64,000 nt of DNA from Chitinivibrionales bacterium (GCA_035516255.1 DATJAL010000013.1:1-64000), one strand, 5' to 3'; positions 8,658-17,633 are shown, numbered from the stretch's first letter. Translations and numbers: made by a program. The notes: generated by a model from the letters alone, not told the origin.

Positions 8658-9236
8658 ATGAAAACGACTTTCGTCCGTTTCGCAGGCATCATCGCGCTGC
8701 TGGGAATCGCGGCAACGGCCAGCGCAAACGTCAAGCTCACGCCGTCCGAGAACCATACCATGTACGGCGTCGGGCTGTGCGTTGACCAGATCCCGGTGTC
8801 CATGGCGACCCTCACCATTCCGCTCTCCTATTTCGCGTACGAGCGGCAGTTCGCCAAACCCACCAACCTGCTCCGCGGAGGGCTTGAAATCGGCGTGTTC
8901 GGCTTTTACGGGATCCTGCCCATACCCGAAGTCGGCACGAACTTTTACGTCTTCGGCGAGGACCGTACCTTTCAGATCAAGATCGGGTGCAACGGGTTTT
9001 ATGATGTGTTCGTGGGCGGCCACGGCGGGCTTGCGGTCAAAACGGGCCTGATCGCCAACAACCGGTTCGACTTTGACATCATGGTGGTGCCGCCGGGGCT
9101 GGCCACGGATTCCCGGCGTTCCTATCAGGAGGCGCTGGGGCTTGAATCAAAGGAAACGGCGGACGCGTATTACGCAGAACATCACTACCATATAAAACTG
9201 CCGTATTTCGGGCTGCTTGTCGGTCTGCGGTTCTAA
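8658..9236 (+). CDS. Predicted small outer-membrane beta-barrel protein
   Basis: A 192-residue protein with signal peptide (cleavage near ASAN at 21-24), preceded by a strong AAAAGGAGG site. The mature part is beta-rich, with repeated aromatic strands (LSYFAYERQF, GVFGFYGILP, TNFYVFGEDR) and a terminal GLLVGLRF with final Phe, as expected for a protein recognised by the Bam machinery. About 170 mature residues suits an 8-stranded barrel. No family is recognised. It shares a transcript with the CsgG-like gene and is followed by a clear terminator. Confidence 0.65.
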   Translation: MKTTFVRFAGIIALLGIAATASANVKLTPSENHTMYGVGLCVDQIPVSMATLTIPLSYFAYERQFAKPTNLLRGGLEIGVFGFYGILPIPEVGTNFYVFGEDRTFQIKIGCNGFYDVFVGGHGGLAVKTGLIANNRFDFDIMVVPPGLATDSRRSYQEALGLESKETADAYYAEHHYHIKLPYFGLLVGLRF

Positions 9237-9258
9237 GGTAACGGGACCAATCAAAAAG

Positions 9259-9289
9259 CCGTTCCGGGAAGAAACGGGACGGTTTTTTT
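9259..9289 (+). terminator. Rho-independent terminator
   Basis: The stem CCGTTCCG (9259-9266) pairs with CGGGACGG (9275-9282) with one G-T wobble, over an 8-base loop, followed by seven T residues. It closes the 7692-9236 operon. Confidence 0.85.
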
Positions 9290-9309
9290 AATTGACAGCC
9301 GGTAATGTT

Positions 9310-9594
9310 TTATCTTTTTTTGCGCCGGAACGCGCCGAAAATCCCGCCGCCGAAACCGCCGATTCCCAGCATGAACCCGAAATCGTACCAGCGGCCGGCA
9401 TTGGGAAAGGCGTAGATCCTGATGTCAGTGAACAGGCTTACAATGAATGTTATGGGCGCGATGAAGCCGTGCAATAGGCCTTTCCAGAAACCGGGAAGGC
9501 CGTGGCCGAGAGGGAAGGGCTGGTGGGCGCAGCCGGCAGAAATGAGTACAATACTGAGTATCAGGATGATGATAAATAGTGCAGAGCGATTCAT
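9310..9594 (-). CDS. Small conserved lipoprotein/membrane protein
   Basis: A 94-residue protein starting MNRSALFIIILIL with a lipobox LISAGC, so Cys21 would be lipidated. The body has LHGFIAPITFIVSLF and GRWYDFGFMLGIGGFGGG, a pattern I recognise from small uncharacterised bacterial membrane proteins in which an Asn-x-Gly-x-WYDFGF stretch precedes a Gly-rich membrane segment. It ends in a basic RRKKR tail. The start at 9594 is chosen because it places the signal sequence at the N-terminus. It is the last gene of the leftward group that includes the RDD protein and the NAD(P)HX repair enzyme. Confidence 0.65.
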   Translation of the reverse strand: MNRSALFIIILILSIVLISAGCAHQPFPLGHGLPGFWKGLLHGFIAPITFIVSLFTDIRIYAFPNAGRWYDFGFMLGIGGFGGGIFGAFRRKKR

Positions 9595-9640
9595 AAATTT
9601 TTCTTTCTTTATGTGGGCTGTGTTACAGCACGCAAAATGA

Positions 9641-10222
9641 CTATGGAGCAATATGAAAATCCTTCATAATAGGAACTGACATTTTGTCAACAACATAACT
9701 GTCCGCCAGAAAATCATGGACGGCTCTCTTCTTTTTGTTACATGCGATAACAAGGCAATCAACAAATATTAAAAAGGAAGAAAACGAGTCAATAAAATTC
9801 ATCGGCCCGGCATAAGTAGTAATCATTTTTGACGATTCATTGATGCCGGTATATACTATACCATCCGGAATATGATGAAAAGCGTACATTTGCTTCAAGA
9901 CGGTCGCAACTGATGAAAGAAAATAAGGCAAATAACGTATCAGAGCCGATTGAACGGAAAGATATCCGCCATTTTTATAGACGATGCGGTACCCCAGAAA
10001 AAGCTTCCCCGGCGTTCCGCCAAATTTCGTCAAAAAGAAAATGTAAAAAAAGTAAATGAGTGCAGCAGTAATGATTGCCGGGACAACGGTTTTGTGATTA
10101 AAATTGAACTTAATAAGTGGGAAATTAAAAAGGATGACCGGTAAAAGAACCACACCATCAACAATCATTGCAACTACCCGCCGCCAGAATCCTATGTAGG
10201 TAATGGTTGTTTCATTTTCCAT
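9641..10222 (-). CDS. RDD family membrane protein
   Basis: A 193-residue polytopic membrane protein. Hydrophobic helices are MIVDGVVLLPVILF, VVPAIITAALIYFFYIFFL and FIDSFSSFLIFVDCLVIAC. The family marks are FWRRVVAMIVDG (Arg and Asp in the first helix), GGTPGKLFLGYRIV after the second helix and the ending KRAVHDFLADSYVV. RDD proteins have been linked to transport or ion exchange, but no specific function can be inferred here. The start at 10222 sits behind GAGGGG and seven bases after the preceding gene, indicating co-transcription. The AT content is visibly higher than in the neighbours. Confidence 0.85.
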   Translation of the reverse strand: MENETTITYIGFWRRVVAMIVDGVVLLPVILFNFPLIKFNFNHKTVVPAIITAALIYFFYIFFLTKFGGTPGKLFLGYRIVYKNGGYLSVQSALIRYLPYFLSSVATVLKQMYAFHHIPDGIVYTGINESSKMITTYAGPMNFIDSFSSFLIFVDCLVIACNKKKRAVHDFLADSYVVDKMSVPIMKDFHIAP

Positions 10223-10229
10223 TTTCCCC

Positions 10230-11768
10230 TCACTTTGCAACTGCCTTCATCGCCTTGTAAATATTCCCCTCAACATCACCCGCCACCATCGAATATTCCC
10301 CCAGCTCCTTTGCCGCCTCGTCCCCCGCCTTTGCATGGAGGTACGCGCCGAGGACCGCCGCGTCGGTGACGGAGCAGCCCTGGGCCGCAAGCGACGTGAT
10401 GATGCCGCTCAGCACGTCGCCGCAGCCGGCGGTCGCCATTCCTGAATTGCCGTAAGGCGACAAGTACGCCTTTCCCGACGCCTCGGCAATGATGGTCGGG
10501 TTCCCTTTGTAAAGGATGGTCATTGAGAATTCCTCGGCCTTCTTTCGCAGCTGTTCTATGATGCCCGCGGGTTCCGGGGGCATGGCGCCGAACAGCCGCT
10601 CCCATTCGCCCGCATGCGGGGTGATCACGAGCGGCGCCTTGCGGCCGCCGAGCAATTCGGTTTTTCCCTTGAACGCGTTGATGCCGTCCGCGTCAAGCAC
10701 CACGGGTGCCGGACATTTGCCGACAAGAAGCCGCACCAGCTTGCCGGTTTCCTCGCTGTGCGAAAGGCCGGGGCCGATACAGACGGCACTCGCCTTTTTC
10801 ATGAGTTCCAGTACCTGGTCCGATGCGGAAAACGCGGCAGCGCCGCCCGGTGTTTCTTCCATGGAATGGAGCACGACTTCGGTGAGTTTGGCCGCAAGCA
10901 CGGGTATTGCGCTCTTCGGCGACGCCAGATGCACCATGCCGCAGCCGGTGCGCAGGGCCGACATGGACGCGAGCGTGGCGGAGCCGGTCATGCCCTGCGA
11001 TCCCGCCAGTATGAACGCCACGCCGTGGTCGAATTTGGAGCCTGCCGGCTTTCGCAAGGGCAGCATTTTTTTTAAATCGGCGTATTCGGGAAGAAAAATG
11101 TTGGACCAGTATTTTTCAACAACAGGCTGCGGATATCCCAAGTCTTTTATGTAAAGAGCGCCCACGTTGGCGCGGCCGGGATAAAAGTATGCGCCTATTT
11201 TGGGAAACCCCATGGTGACCGTTGCGCCGGCCCTGATGCAGGCCTTGGCCGGCACTCCCCTGTCGTTGTCCAGGCCCGACGGCGTGTCAACCGAGAGCAC
11301 CGGCACGTTCGCGCCGTTGATTGCCTCAATAACCTCTGCGTGGAACTCATGCGGCTCGCCTTTGAGGCCGGTGCCGAGCAAGGCGTCGATGATGAGACTG
11401 CATTGGGAAAGGTTGCCCAGGTCCGCCACGTCGTCGAGCACGAGAAAATTTCCCTCGCCGGCGTCGTATGCCTCGAAGGCGAGCTTTGCCTCGCCCTGCA
11501 GCTCGTCGGGCTGGCACAGCACGTAGCACATGACCTTGTATCCCGCGTCGAGCAGGAGCTTTGCAGCGGCAAACCCGTCGCCGCCGTTGTTGCCCTTGCC
11601 GCACACGATCACGATGTCGCCGCTCCGCGGCGTGGGCACCAGGCGGCGGGCCGCGTCGAACAGCCCGGCCGCGGCCTCCTTCATGTACGAAAACCCCACG
11701 GACGTCTTGCCGCCGATTATCTTTTCGTCAATCTTGCGCATCTGCGCAACGGTAAGGACAGGAATCAT
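10230..11768 (-). CDS. nnr: Bifunctional NAD(P)H-hydrate epimerase / ADP-dependent NAD(P)H-hydrate dehydratase
   Basis: It repairs hydrated NADH and NADPH. The N-terminal YjeF epimerase domain (about 1-215) interconverts R and S forms, and the C-terminal ribokinase-like domain (about 230-505) dehydrates the S form using ADP. Motifs: GKGNNGGDG at 57-65, DALLGTGLKG, VDTPSGLDND, then AGSQGMTGSATLAS, CIGPGLSHSEETG, LVITPHAGEWERLFG and GMATAGCGDVLSG. The 512-residue length is standard for the fusion. The gene starts at 11768, about 105 bp from the divergent thpR start. Confidence 0.94.
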   Translation of the reverse strand: MIPVLTVAQMRKIDEKIIGGKTSVGFSYMKEAAAGLFDAARRLVPTPRSGDIVIVCGKGNNGGDGFAAAKLLLDAGYKVMCYVLCQPDELQGEAKLAFEAYDAGEGNFLVLDDVADLGNLSQCSLIIDALLGTGLKGEPHEFHAEVIEAINGANVPVLSVDTPSGLDNDRGVPAKACIRAGATVTMGFPKIGAYFYPGRANVGALYIKDLGYPQPVVEKYWSNIFLPEYADLKKMLPLRKPAGSKFDHGVAFILAGSQGMTGSATLASMSALRTGCGMVHLASPKSAIPVLAAKLTEVVLHSMEETPGGAAAFSASDQVLELMKKASAVCIGPGLSHSEETGKLVRLLVGKCPAPVVLDADGINAFKGKTELLGGRKAPLVITPHAGEWERLFGAMPPEPAGIIEQLRKKAEEFSMTILYKGNPTIIAEASGKAYLSPYGNSGMATAGCGDVLSGIITSLAAQGCSVTDAAVLGAYLHAKAGDEAAKELGEYSMVAGDVEGNIYKAMKAVAK

Positions 11769-11873
11769 GGTTGATCCTTTTCAAGAGTCTTTTCGGCCGG
11801 TGTCATGAATAATATAGTAGAGAGCCGCCTAAAGTCAAATAGGCGACATCCGGGAACAACTATTTTATAATTG

Positions 11874-12413
11874 ATGCACCGCCTGTTCATCGCAATAGAC
11901 TTTCCCGACGAGACGAGGGATGCCATCGCCAACATCTGCTTTGGCGTGCCCGGCGCAAAATGGGTTTCCAAAGACCAGTTGCATCTCACCATCCGTTTTA
12001 TCGGCGACGCCGACGACGGCCTGTTTTCGGAAATCGCCCAGACCATGCACGACGTGAATGCTTCCCGCTTCAATCTCACGCTCAAGGGCGTGGGATATTT
12101 TCCGCCGCATAAAAAACCGAACGTGCTCTGGGTGGGCATCGAGCAAAGCGAGGGGCTCATGCTGCTGCGCGACGAGGTAGAAGGCCTGTTGGAAGAGCTC
12201 GGGCTCGAGCCCGAGGCCAGGAAATTCAGCCCGCACCTGACTGTTGCGCGGCTGCGCCCGGAGGCGCCGCTCTCGAAAATCACCGGATTCTTATCCGCGA
12301 ACAATCTTTTTAAGGCGGAGGACGTGCCTATCACGGAATTTCATTTGTATTCGAGCGTGCTCATGCCGGCCGGGGCGGTGCATACGATCGAGGAATCGTA
12401 TCAATTGTTGTAG
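11874..12413 (+). CDS. thpR: RNA 2',3'-cyclic phosphodiesterase
   Basis: A 2H-phosphoesterase of 179 residues. Both catalytic H-x-T motifs are present: HLTI at 37-40 and HLTV at 121-124. RLFIAIDFP at the N-terminus and FSPHLTVARLR are classic for the ThpR/LigT group, which opens 2',3'-cyclic phosphate RNA ends. The start is ATG 11874 (TTG 11871 is also possible). It is divergent from the NAD(P)HX repair gene with a short shared upstream region. Confidence 0.93.
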   Translation: MHRLFIAIDFPDETRDAIANICFGVPGAKWVSKDQLHLTIRFIGDADDGLFSEIAQTMHDVNASRFNLTLKGVGYFPPHKKPNVLWVGIEQSEGLMLLRDEVEGLLEELGLEPEARKFSPHLTVARLRPEAPLSKITGFLSANNLFKAEDVPITEFHLYSSVLMPAGAVHTIEESYQLL

Positions 12414-12500
12414 TTGGCAGTCGACGGAAAAAGCGGAAAGTTGAAGGTTGAAAAATGGAACATGATTGATTATTTGTCAAGTAAATTTTATTCTGTTTTC

Positions 12501-12566
12501 GCTGACCGCTGAAATCTGACAAGTGACCGCTGTTTTCTGACCGATGACTGCTGACCACTGACCGCT
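12501..12566. repeat. Degenerate short tandem TGACCGCTG motif
   Basis: Versions of TGACCGCTG and TGACCACTG recur five to six times, interleaved with TTTTCTGACC. No coding function is seen. It fills the gap between the convergent thpR and PHP phosphatase genes. Confidence 0.5.
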
Positions 12567-12590
12567 GTTTTCTTCCGCTCTGTCACTTTG

Positions 12591-13334
12591 TTACTTTGCA
12601 TCTTTGTCTCTTTTTTGAATCCACAACCGCTTCACCTTTCTTCTCTCCTCCACAAATGCAAACGCCGATTCGGCCGTGGAATTGACGACGAGCTTCTCGG
12701 GAAACCCCGCCGCCTTCAGCAACGGCCGCACCGAATCGTCGCGGCCGACCTCGCCGAGCGCGTGCGCGTCGGAGTTCACGGCGACCCTGCAACCGGCGCG
12801 TTTGCATGAGTCAAGCAATTCGATCATGCGCTCGGGCATGACGCGGCCATTCAGCACTTTGGAGTTATTGCATTCCAGGGCGATCCCGCGCTCCTTTGCG
12901 AATGCGGCGAGCCTGTCGAATTCCAGCGGATAGTGCACGTCCTCGGGATGCGTCACGATGTCGACGAACGGGTTCTTTTCGAGGGCGCGCAGCAGAAGCG
13001 CGGTGTTGTGCCCCGGCGGTTTTCCTGTTGGAAGAGGGGGATGCAGGCCGAGCAGGACGATGTCGGCGTATTTGAGCATCTTTTGCGGAAAGTCAATGTC
13101 ACCTTCGTCGGAGACAATGTTGGATTCGAGTCCCTTGAGCAGCCGGATGCCCTCGACTGGTTCTTTCAACCTGTCCCAGAACGTGGTGGGCGGCCCGCCC
13201 TCGAGCTTCGGGCCGTGGTCGGTGATGGCAAGCGCGACAAGTCCGCGCGCCTTTGCCGTGGCCAGCATTTCGACAATTGAATGCAGGCCGCATTTGGAGA
13301 AGTGTGTGTGGGAATGGAAGTCAACGGAAAGCAT
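12591..13334 (-). CDS. PHP-domain phosphoesterase (YcdX-like)
   Basis: A 247-residue metal-dependent phosphatase of the PHP superfamily. Metal-binding motifs are DFHSHTHFS (His7, His9), ITDHGP (Asp39-His40), GLESNIV (Glu), THPEDVHYP, LECNNS and VNSDAH near residue 200. This order and the length of about 245 residues match the YcdX-type family rather than polymerase PHP domains. The substrate is unknown: relatives hydrolyse histidinol phosphate or other small phosphoesters. The final residues (KRDKDAK) run into the repeat tract. A second PHP protein of the larger histidinol-phosphatase type lies at 59434. Confidence 0.85.
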   Translation of the reverse strand: MLSVDFHSHTHFSKCGLHSIVEMLATAKARGLVALAITDHGPKLEGGPPTTFWDRLKEPVEGIRLLKGLESNIVSDEGDIDFPQKMLKYADIVLLGLHPPLPTGKPPGHNTALLLRALEKNPFVDIVTHPEDVHYPLEFDRLAAFAKERGIALECNNSKVLNGRVMPERMIELLDSCKRAGCRVAVNSDAHALGEVGRDDSVRPLLKAAGFPEKLVVNSTAESAFAFVEERRKVKRLWIQKRDKDAK

Positions 13335-13372
13335 AATGGTTGTTTGTCAATTTTACTTTCAAAAATAAGACT

Positions 13373-13645
13373 GGGCGTTCCGCGGCTTCGCCACGATAAC
13401 CTCACCCCGGCCTACAGGCCACCCCTCTCCCGCAAGAAGAGGGGAAATGCTTTTGTTTGTTTTTGTTTACCCGGGGCGCTGCCCGGGCTATAAATATTTC
13501 GCGCTTACAGGGCTCACACAAAACTACCAACTATTTTTCTGAACAACTGCCGCACGCGGGTGCGCCCGGCAGATGTGTGAAGCTTGCAACTGCAGGTACC
13601 CGGCCGCACCCAGGAGGGGGTAGCGGAGGACCGGTCGCGCAGTTT
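13373..13645. repeat. Mosaic of intergenic repeat fragments
   Basis: A family A beginning (GGGCGTTCCGCGGCTTCG) is followed at once by CTCACCCCGGCCTAC and CCACCCCTCTCCCGC (a motif also at 58450 and 60291). Next come CCCGGGGCGCTGCCCGGG and, at 13553-13645, a truncated family B unit (CGGGTGCGCCC, GGTACCCGGCCGCACCCAGG, AGGGGG). The 13335-13755 gap contains no credible gene. Confidence 0.6.
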
Positions 13646-13755
13646 TTCAGGCACGAATCCGGAGAAAATATTATAGCGCGACCGGGCCGAAGCGAGGGGG
13701 AAACTTCCACCGCCAGATTATTTTTTTGTCAGATTTATATCCAAAAGACAATTTC

Positions 13756-14499
13756 TTACTTTATATGCTGCACCACCGCCGGCGAATAATCTTTGTTCGG
13801 TTGCACCGACAGCACCTCCACCTCGAAAATGAGCGTCGCGTCCGGACCGATGTCCGGGGCCGCGCCGCGCTCCCCGTAGGCGAGGTTCGCGGGCACAAAC
13901 AGCTTGGCCTTGGTGCCCACGGGCAGAAGCTGCAGGCCCTCGGTCCATCCCGGGATCACCCTGCCCACCGCGAAGGTGGAGGGCTGCCCGCGCTTGTAGG
14001 AGTTGTCGAATTCCTTTCCGTCAACAAGCGTGCCGCGGTAATTCACGGTCACCAGGTCGCTCGCCTTGGGCTTGGGCCCGGCGCCCTGCTTCTCGATCAT
14101 ATATTGGAGGCCCGAGGCGGTGGTGATCACGCCTTTTTCGGTCTTGTTCTTTGCCAGAAATGCCTCGCCCTCCTTGGAGTTCTTTTCGCCGAGCGCCTTT
14201 GCCTTGGCGGTCTGTTCCTCCTGCACGGTTTTTGAGAACTCCTGCTTCACCCGGAATGCCTCCTCCGGCGTGAGCAGGGATTTCTTTCCCGTCAAGGTGT
14301 CTTCGATGCCCTGGAACAGCGCGGCGCGGTCGATGGTGAGGCCCATCTGCTTGAGATAGGCGCCCATGTCCTGGCCTATCGTATAGCTCACCTTCTGCTG
14401 CTTCGACGACAGCTCGGTCATCCGCTGCTTTGACGAGCAGGAGAAAAGCGCCAGGCATGCGAGCCCTGCGCAAGCCAGGATTATAAGTGATTTTTTCAT
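13756..14499 (-). CDS. FKBP-type peptidyl-prolyl cis-trans isomerase lipoprotein
   Basis: It is predicted to isomerise X-Pro bonds during folding of envelope proteins. The 247-residue product begins with a signal peptide and lipobox LFSC (Cys21). Residues 30-130 form the FKBP N-terminal dimerisation domain (VSYTIGQDMGAYLKQMG, LTPEEAFRVKQEF). Residues 140-235 are the catalytic domain (VTVNYRGTLVDGKEFDNSY, VIPGWTEGLQLLPVG, LAYGERGA, LIFEVEVLSV). The architecture matches Mip/FkpA, here tethered to a membrane by the lipid. The start at 14499 is chosen for the signal peptide. A strong terminator separates it from ppdK upstream. Confidence 0.93.
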   Translation of the reverse strand: MKKSLIILACAGLACLALFSCSSKQRMTELSSKQQKVSYTIGQDMGAYLKQMGLTIDRAALFQGIEDTLTGKKSLLTPEEAFRVKQEFSKTVQEEQTAKAKALGEKNSKEGEAFLAKNKTEKGVITTASGLQYMIEKQGAGPKPKASDLVTVNYRGTLVDGKEFDNSYKRGQPSTFAVGRVIPGWTEGLQLLPVGTKAKLFVPANLAYGERGAAPDIGPDATLIFEVEVLSVQPNKDYSPAVVQHIK

Positions 14500-14533
14500 G
14501 AACGCGGCCCCGTTTCTATTGATTGAGGTGAAG

Positions 14534-14565
14534 AAAAAAGCAAGACCGGTTGATCTTGCTTTTTT
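14534..14565 (-). terminator. Bidirectional terminator after ppdK
   Basis: A perfect 12-bp stem AAAAAAGCAAGA (14534-14545) and TCTTGCTTTTTT (14554-14565) with an 8-base loop lies 30 bp beyond the ppdK stop and before the FKBP start. It can act on either strand. Confidence 0.85.
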
Positions 14566-14595
14566 CATAGTTGCCGACACGATTTCCGGCCGCGC

Positions 14596-17394
14596 TTACT
14601 TTTTCCGTTTCGCAACCGGCTTTTTCGCCTTTGCCGCCTTTTTCGCGGCAGGCTTTTTCAACTTCTGCGCGTCTTCGACGGCCGCCTGCGCGGCGGCGAG
14701 CCGCGCAATGGGAACGCGGAACGGCGAACAGGAAACATAATTCATGCCCACGCGGTGGCAAAACTTCACCGAATCCGCGTCGCCGCCGTGCTCGCCGCAG
14801 ATGCCCACCTTGAGCTTGGGCCGCACCGAGCGTCCGCGCTCGATGCCGATCTTGATGAGTTCGCCGATGCCCTCCTGGTCGATGGTCTGGAACGGGTCGG
14901 CAAGCAGGGTCTTCTTGTTGAGATAGTCGGGCAGGAAGCTGCCGATGTCGTCGCGCGAAAAGCCGAAGCCCATCTGCGTGAGGTCGTTGGTGCCGAACGA
15001 GAAGAACTCGGCGGTGGAAGCCATTTTGTTCGCGGTGAGCGCGGCGCGCGGGATCTCGATCATGGTCCCGTACATGAACGGGATATCCTTGAGCCCCACC
15101 TTGACGCACGCTTCCGGGTATACCCTGTCAACGATCACCTTCTGGTCGTTGATCTCCGCGACTGTGCACGTCACCGGGATCATGATCTCCGGATAGGCCT
15201 TCTTGCCCTCCTTGATGAGCTCGCCGGCCGCTTCGAGGATCGCGCGCACCTGCATCTCGGTGATCTCGGGATAGGTGATGCCCAGGCGCACGCCGCGGTG
15301 GCCGAGCATGGGGTTGTTCTCGCGCAGGCCCTCGGCGCGCTTGTGCAGTTCCGTTTCGTCAACGTGGAGTTCCCTGCCGAGCGCGGCGAGCTTATCGGCC
15401 GCGTGCGGCACGAACTCGTGCAGCGGCGGGTCGAGCAGCCGGATGGTGACCGGCCTGCCGCCCATGGCCTCCATGGTGGCCTTGATGTCGTTTTTGACAT
15501 ACGGGAACAGCTCGGCCAGGGCGGCCTTGCGCTCGTCGAGCGTCTTGCTCATGATCATCTTGCGCAGCAGGAACAGCGGCTTGTCGGAGCCCTCGCCGTA
15601 GAACATGTGCTCGGTGCGGAACAGCCCGATGCCCTCGGCGCCGAACTCCACCGCCTTCTTCGCGTCCTTGGGCGTGTCGGCGTTGGTGTGCACGTTGAGC
15701 ACGCGCGCCTTGTCAACGAGCGCCATGAAGTCTTTGTAGGTGGCGTTGGCGGCAAGGTCCACGTCGATAAGCGCGAGGCCGCCTTCGTACACGAGGCCCT
15801 TGGTGCCGTTGAGCGTGATCCACTCGCCCTCGCGCACGGTATGGCCTTTCTTGGTTGTGAAGTGCTTGTTGTCGCCGCCGATCTCGATGTCGGCGCAGCC
15901 CACGATGCAGCACTTGCCCCAGCCGCGCGCCACGAGCGCCGCGTGCGAGGTCATGCCGCCTTTGGCCGTGAGGATGGCCTGGGCCTTGTGCATTCCGTCA
16001 ACGTCTTCGGGCGACGTCTCCTCGCGCACGAGGATCACCTTTTCGCCCTTCTCGGCCCACGCAACCGCGTCCTTGGAGGTGAACACGGCGCGTCCCTTTG
16101 CGCCGCCCGGGCCCGCCGGAAGGCCCTTTGCGATGGGCGAGACCACGGCCTCGGCCTTGGGGTCGATCATGGGCAGCAGGAGCTCGACCAGCTGGTTGGG
16201 CCCCACGCGCATGATCGCGGTGTTGGCGTCGATGAGCTTTTCTTTGTACATGTCAACGGCCATTTTCACCGCGGATACGCCGTTACGCTTGCCCACACGG
16301 CACTGCAGCATGTACAGCTTGCCCTTCTCGATTGTAAACTCGATGTCCTGCATGTCCTTGTAATGCTGCTCGAGCGCCTTCTGAAAGCCGAACAGCTGCT
16401 GGTAGCATTCCGGAAACGCCTTTTCGAGCGTGGCCAGGTGGCGGCTCTGGTCGTTGGCCGAGTTCGCGTTGATGGGCGCCGGGGTGCGGATGCCCGCCAC
16501 CACGTCTTCGCCCTGCGCGTTGATGAGGTATTCGCCGTAGAAGTGGTTGTCGCCGTTGCCCGGGTTGCGCGTGAACGCCACGCCCGTTGCCGAATCCTCG
16601 CCCATGTTGCCGAACACCATGCTCTGCACGTTGACCGCAGTGCCCCAGTCGTCCGGAATTTTTTCGATGCGGCGGTAGTCGACCGCGCGCTTGCCGTTCC
16701 AGCTCATGAACACCGCGCCGATGCCGCCCCACAATTGTTCCTGCGGTGTTTCCGGGAACGACTGGCCGAGCTGAGTCTTCACCATTTGCTTGAACTCGGC
16801 AACGAGCGCCTTGAGGTCATCGGCCGTGAGGTCGGTGTCGCTCTTGTAGCCCTTCTGCTTTTTCACTTCCCCGAGCCTCTCGTCCATCAGCTTGCGGATT
16901 CCTTTTCCGCCCGGAAGTTCGATGCCGGCGGCTTTTTCCATGACCACGTCGGCGTACATCATCACGAGCCTGCGGTATGCGTCGTAGGCAAAGCGCGGAT
17001 TGTTGGTTTTGGCGATGATCCCCTGGATGGTGGTGTCGTTAAGCCCGATGTTGAGCACCGTGTCCATCATACCGGGCATGGAGCGGCGCGCTCCCGAACG
17101 AACCGACATGAGCAGAGGGTCGGAAGGATCGCCGAACTTTTTGCCCATGATCTTCTCGACTTGGGCCATGGCCTTGTTCACCTGGTCCTTGAGTTCCTTG
17201 GGAAAGGTTTTCTTGTTGTCATAATAGTAGGTGCACACTTCGGTGGTGATCGTGAATCCGGGGGGCACGGGAAGTTTGAGCGCCGGATGTCCGGCCATTT
17301 CGGCAAGGTTCGCGCCTTTGCCGCCCAGAAGGTTTTTCATCGACTCGTTGCCGTCGGCTTTGCCGCCGCCGAAGAAGTACACATACTTAGCCAT
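14596..17394 (-). CDS. ppdK: Pyruvate, phosphate dikinase
   Basis: It interconverts pyruvate + ATP + phosphate with PEP + AMP + PPi, linking glycolysis and gluconeogenesis with a PPi economy. The 932-residue protein has the nucleotide-binding domain (GGKGANLAEM, SVRSGARRSMPGMMDT, QSMVFGN), the swivelling phospho-His domain (GGMTSHAALVARG, His near 484) and the PEP/pyruvate barrel (FGTNDLTQM, GICGEHGGD, CSPFRVPIARLAAAQA). It exceeds the usual 870-880 residues because of a C-terminal tail of about 30 residues made of Ala, Lys and Pro, which is not part of the family fold. Regulation in relatives is by a threonine kinase/phosphatase. No such gene is adjacent. A 2,3-bisphosphoglycerate-independent mutase is encoded at 27859. 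Confidence 0.96.
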   Translation of the reverse strand: MAKYVYFFGGGKADGNESMKNLLGGKGANLAEMAGHPALKLPVPPGFTITTEVCTYYYDNKKTFPKELKDQVNKAMAQVEKIMGKKFGDPSDPLLMSVRSGARRSMPGMMDTVLNIGLNDTTIQGIIAKTNNPRFAYDAYRRLVMMYADVVMEKAAGIELPGGKGIRKLMDERLGEVKKQKGYKSDTDLTADDLKALVAEFKQMVKTQLGQSFPETPQEQLWGGIGAVFMSWNGKRAVDYRRIEKIPDDWGTAVNVQSMVFGNMGEDSATGVAFTRNPGNGDNHFYGEYLINAQGEDVVAGIRTPAPINANSANDQSRHLATLEKAFPECYQQLFGFQKALEQHYKDMQDIEFTIEKGKLYMLQCRVGKRNGVSAVKMAVDMYKEKLIDANTAIMRVGPNQLVELLLPMIDPKAEAVVSPIAKGLPAGPGGAKGRAVFTSKDAVAWAEKGEKVILVREETSPEDVDGMHKAQAILTAKGGMTSHAALVARGWGKCCIVGCADIEIGGDNKHFTTKKGHTVREGEWITLNGTKGLVYEGGLALIDVDLAANATYKDFMALVDKARVLNVHTNADTPKDAKKAVEFGAEGIGLFRTEHMFYGEGSDKPLFLLRKMIMSKTLDERKAALAELFPYVKNDIKATMEAMGGRPVTIRLLDPPLHEFVPHAADKLAALGRELHVDETELHKRAEGLRENNPMLGHRGVRLGITYPEITEMQVRAILEAAGELIKEGKKAYPEIMIPVTCTVAEINDQKVIVDRVYPEACVKVGLKDIPFMYGTMIEIPRAALTANKMASTAEFFSFGTNDLTQMGFGFSRDDIGSFLPDYLNKKTLLADPFQTIDQEGIGELIKIGIERGRSVRPKLKVGICGEHGGDADSVKFCHRVGMNYVSCSPFRVPIARLAAAQAAVEDAQKLKKPAAKKAAKAKKPVAKRKK

Positions 17395-17515
17395 AAGGCC
17401 TCCTGCTGATTTGATATGGGTAATGGTAAAAAATGTTGGCGAAAAAGAGTATCAAAAATATATGGTTTCGAGAGTGTTTTCAATTATTCTGTGTTTTATA
17501 ATAGTATAAGAATTT

Positions 17516-17590
17516 GGGCGTTTCCCCGTCGCATAGGGGCGGTTCGCGAACCGCCCCCTACGCGACGGGGTCGGCCCTCCTTCCTAACGC
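17516..17590 (+). repeat. Family A repeat, short copy
   Basis: A 75-bp unit bounded by GGGCGTT and CCTAACGC. Its first hairpin has arms CCCCGTCGC and GCGACGGGG, with a second stem GGGGCGGTTCGC/GCGAACCGCCCC nested inside, followed by the family block GGGGTCGG. The central part found in long copies is missing. Confidence 0.75.
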
Positions 17591-17633
17591 TGGAGCTAAG
17601 ACATTCTTGCCGGCCTTGTTTTACTCCCCCTTA

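Noticed and set aside
12501-12566. TGACCGCTG repeats considered as a CRISPR array
   Set aside because: Units are too short and irregular, with no constant spacer length and no cas genes nearby.
14755-17409. Very long open frame (884 codons) on the plus strand opposite ppdK
   Set aside because: It mirrors the codon pattern of ppdK on the other strand. The translated product is rich in His, Arg, Val and Leu without domain structure, and ppdK itself is unambiguous. Long antisense frames are expected in GC-rich genes.
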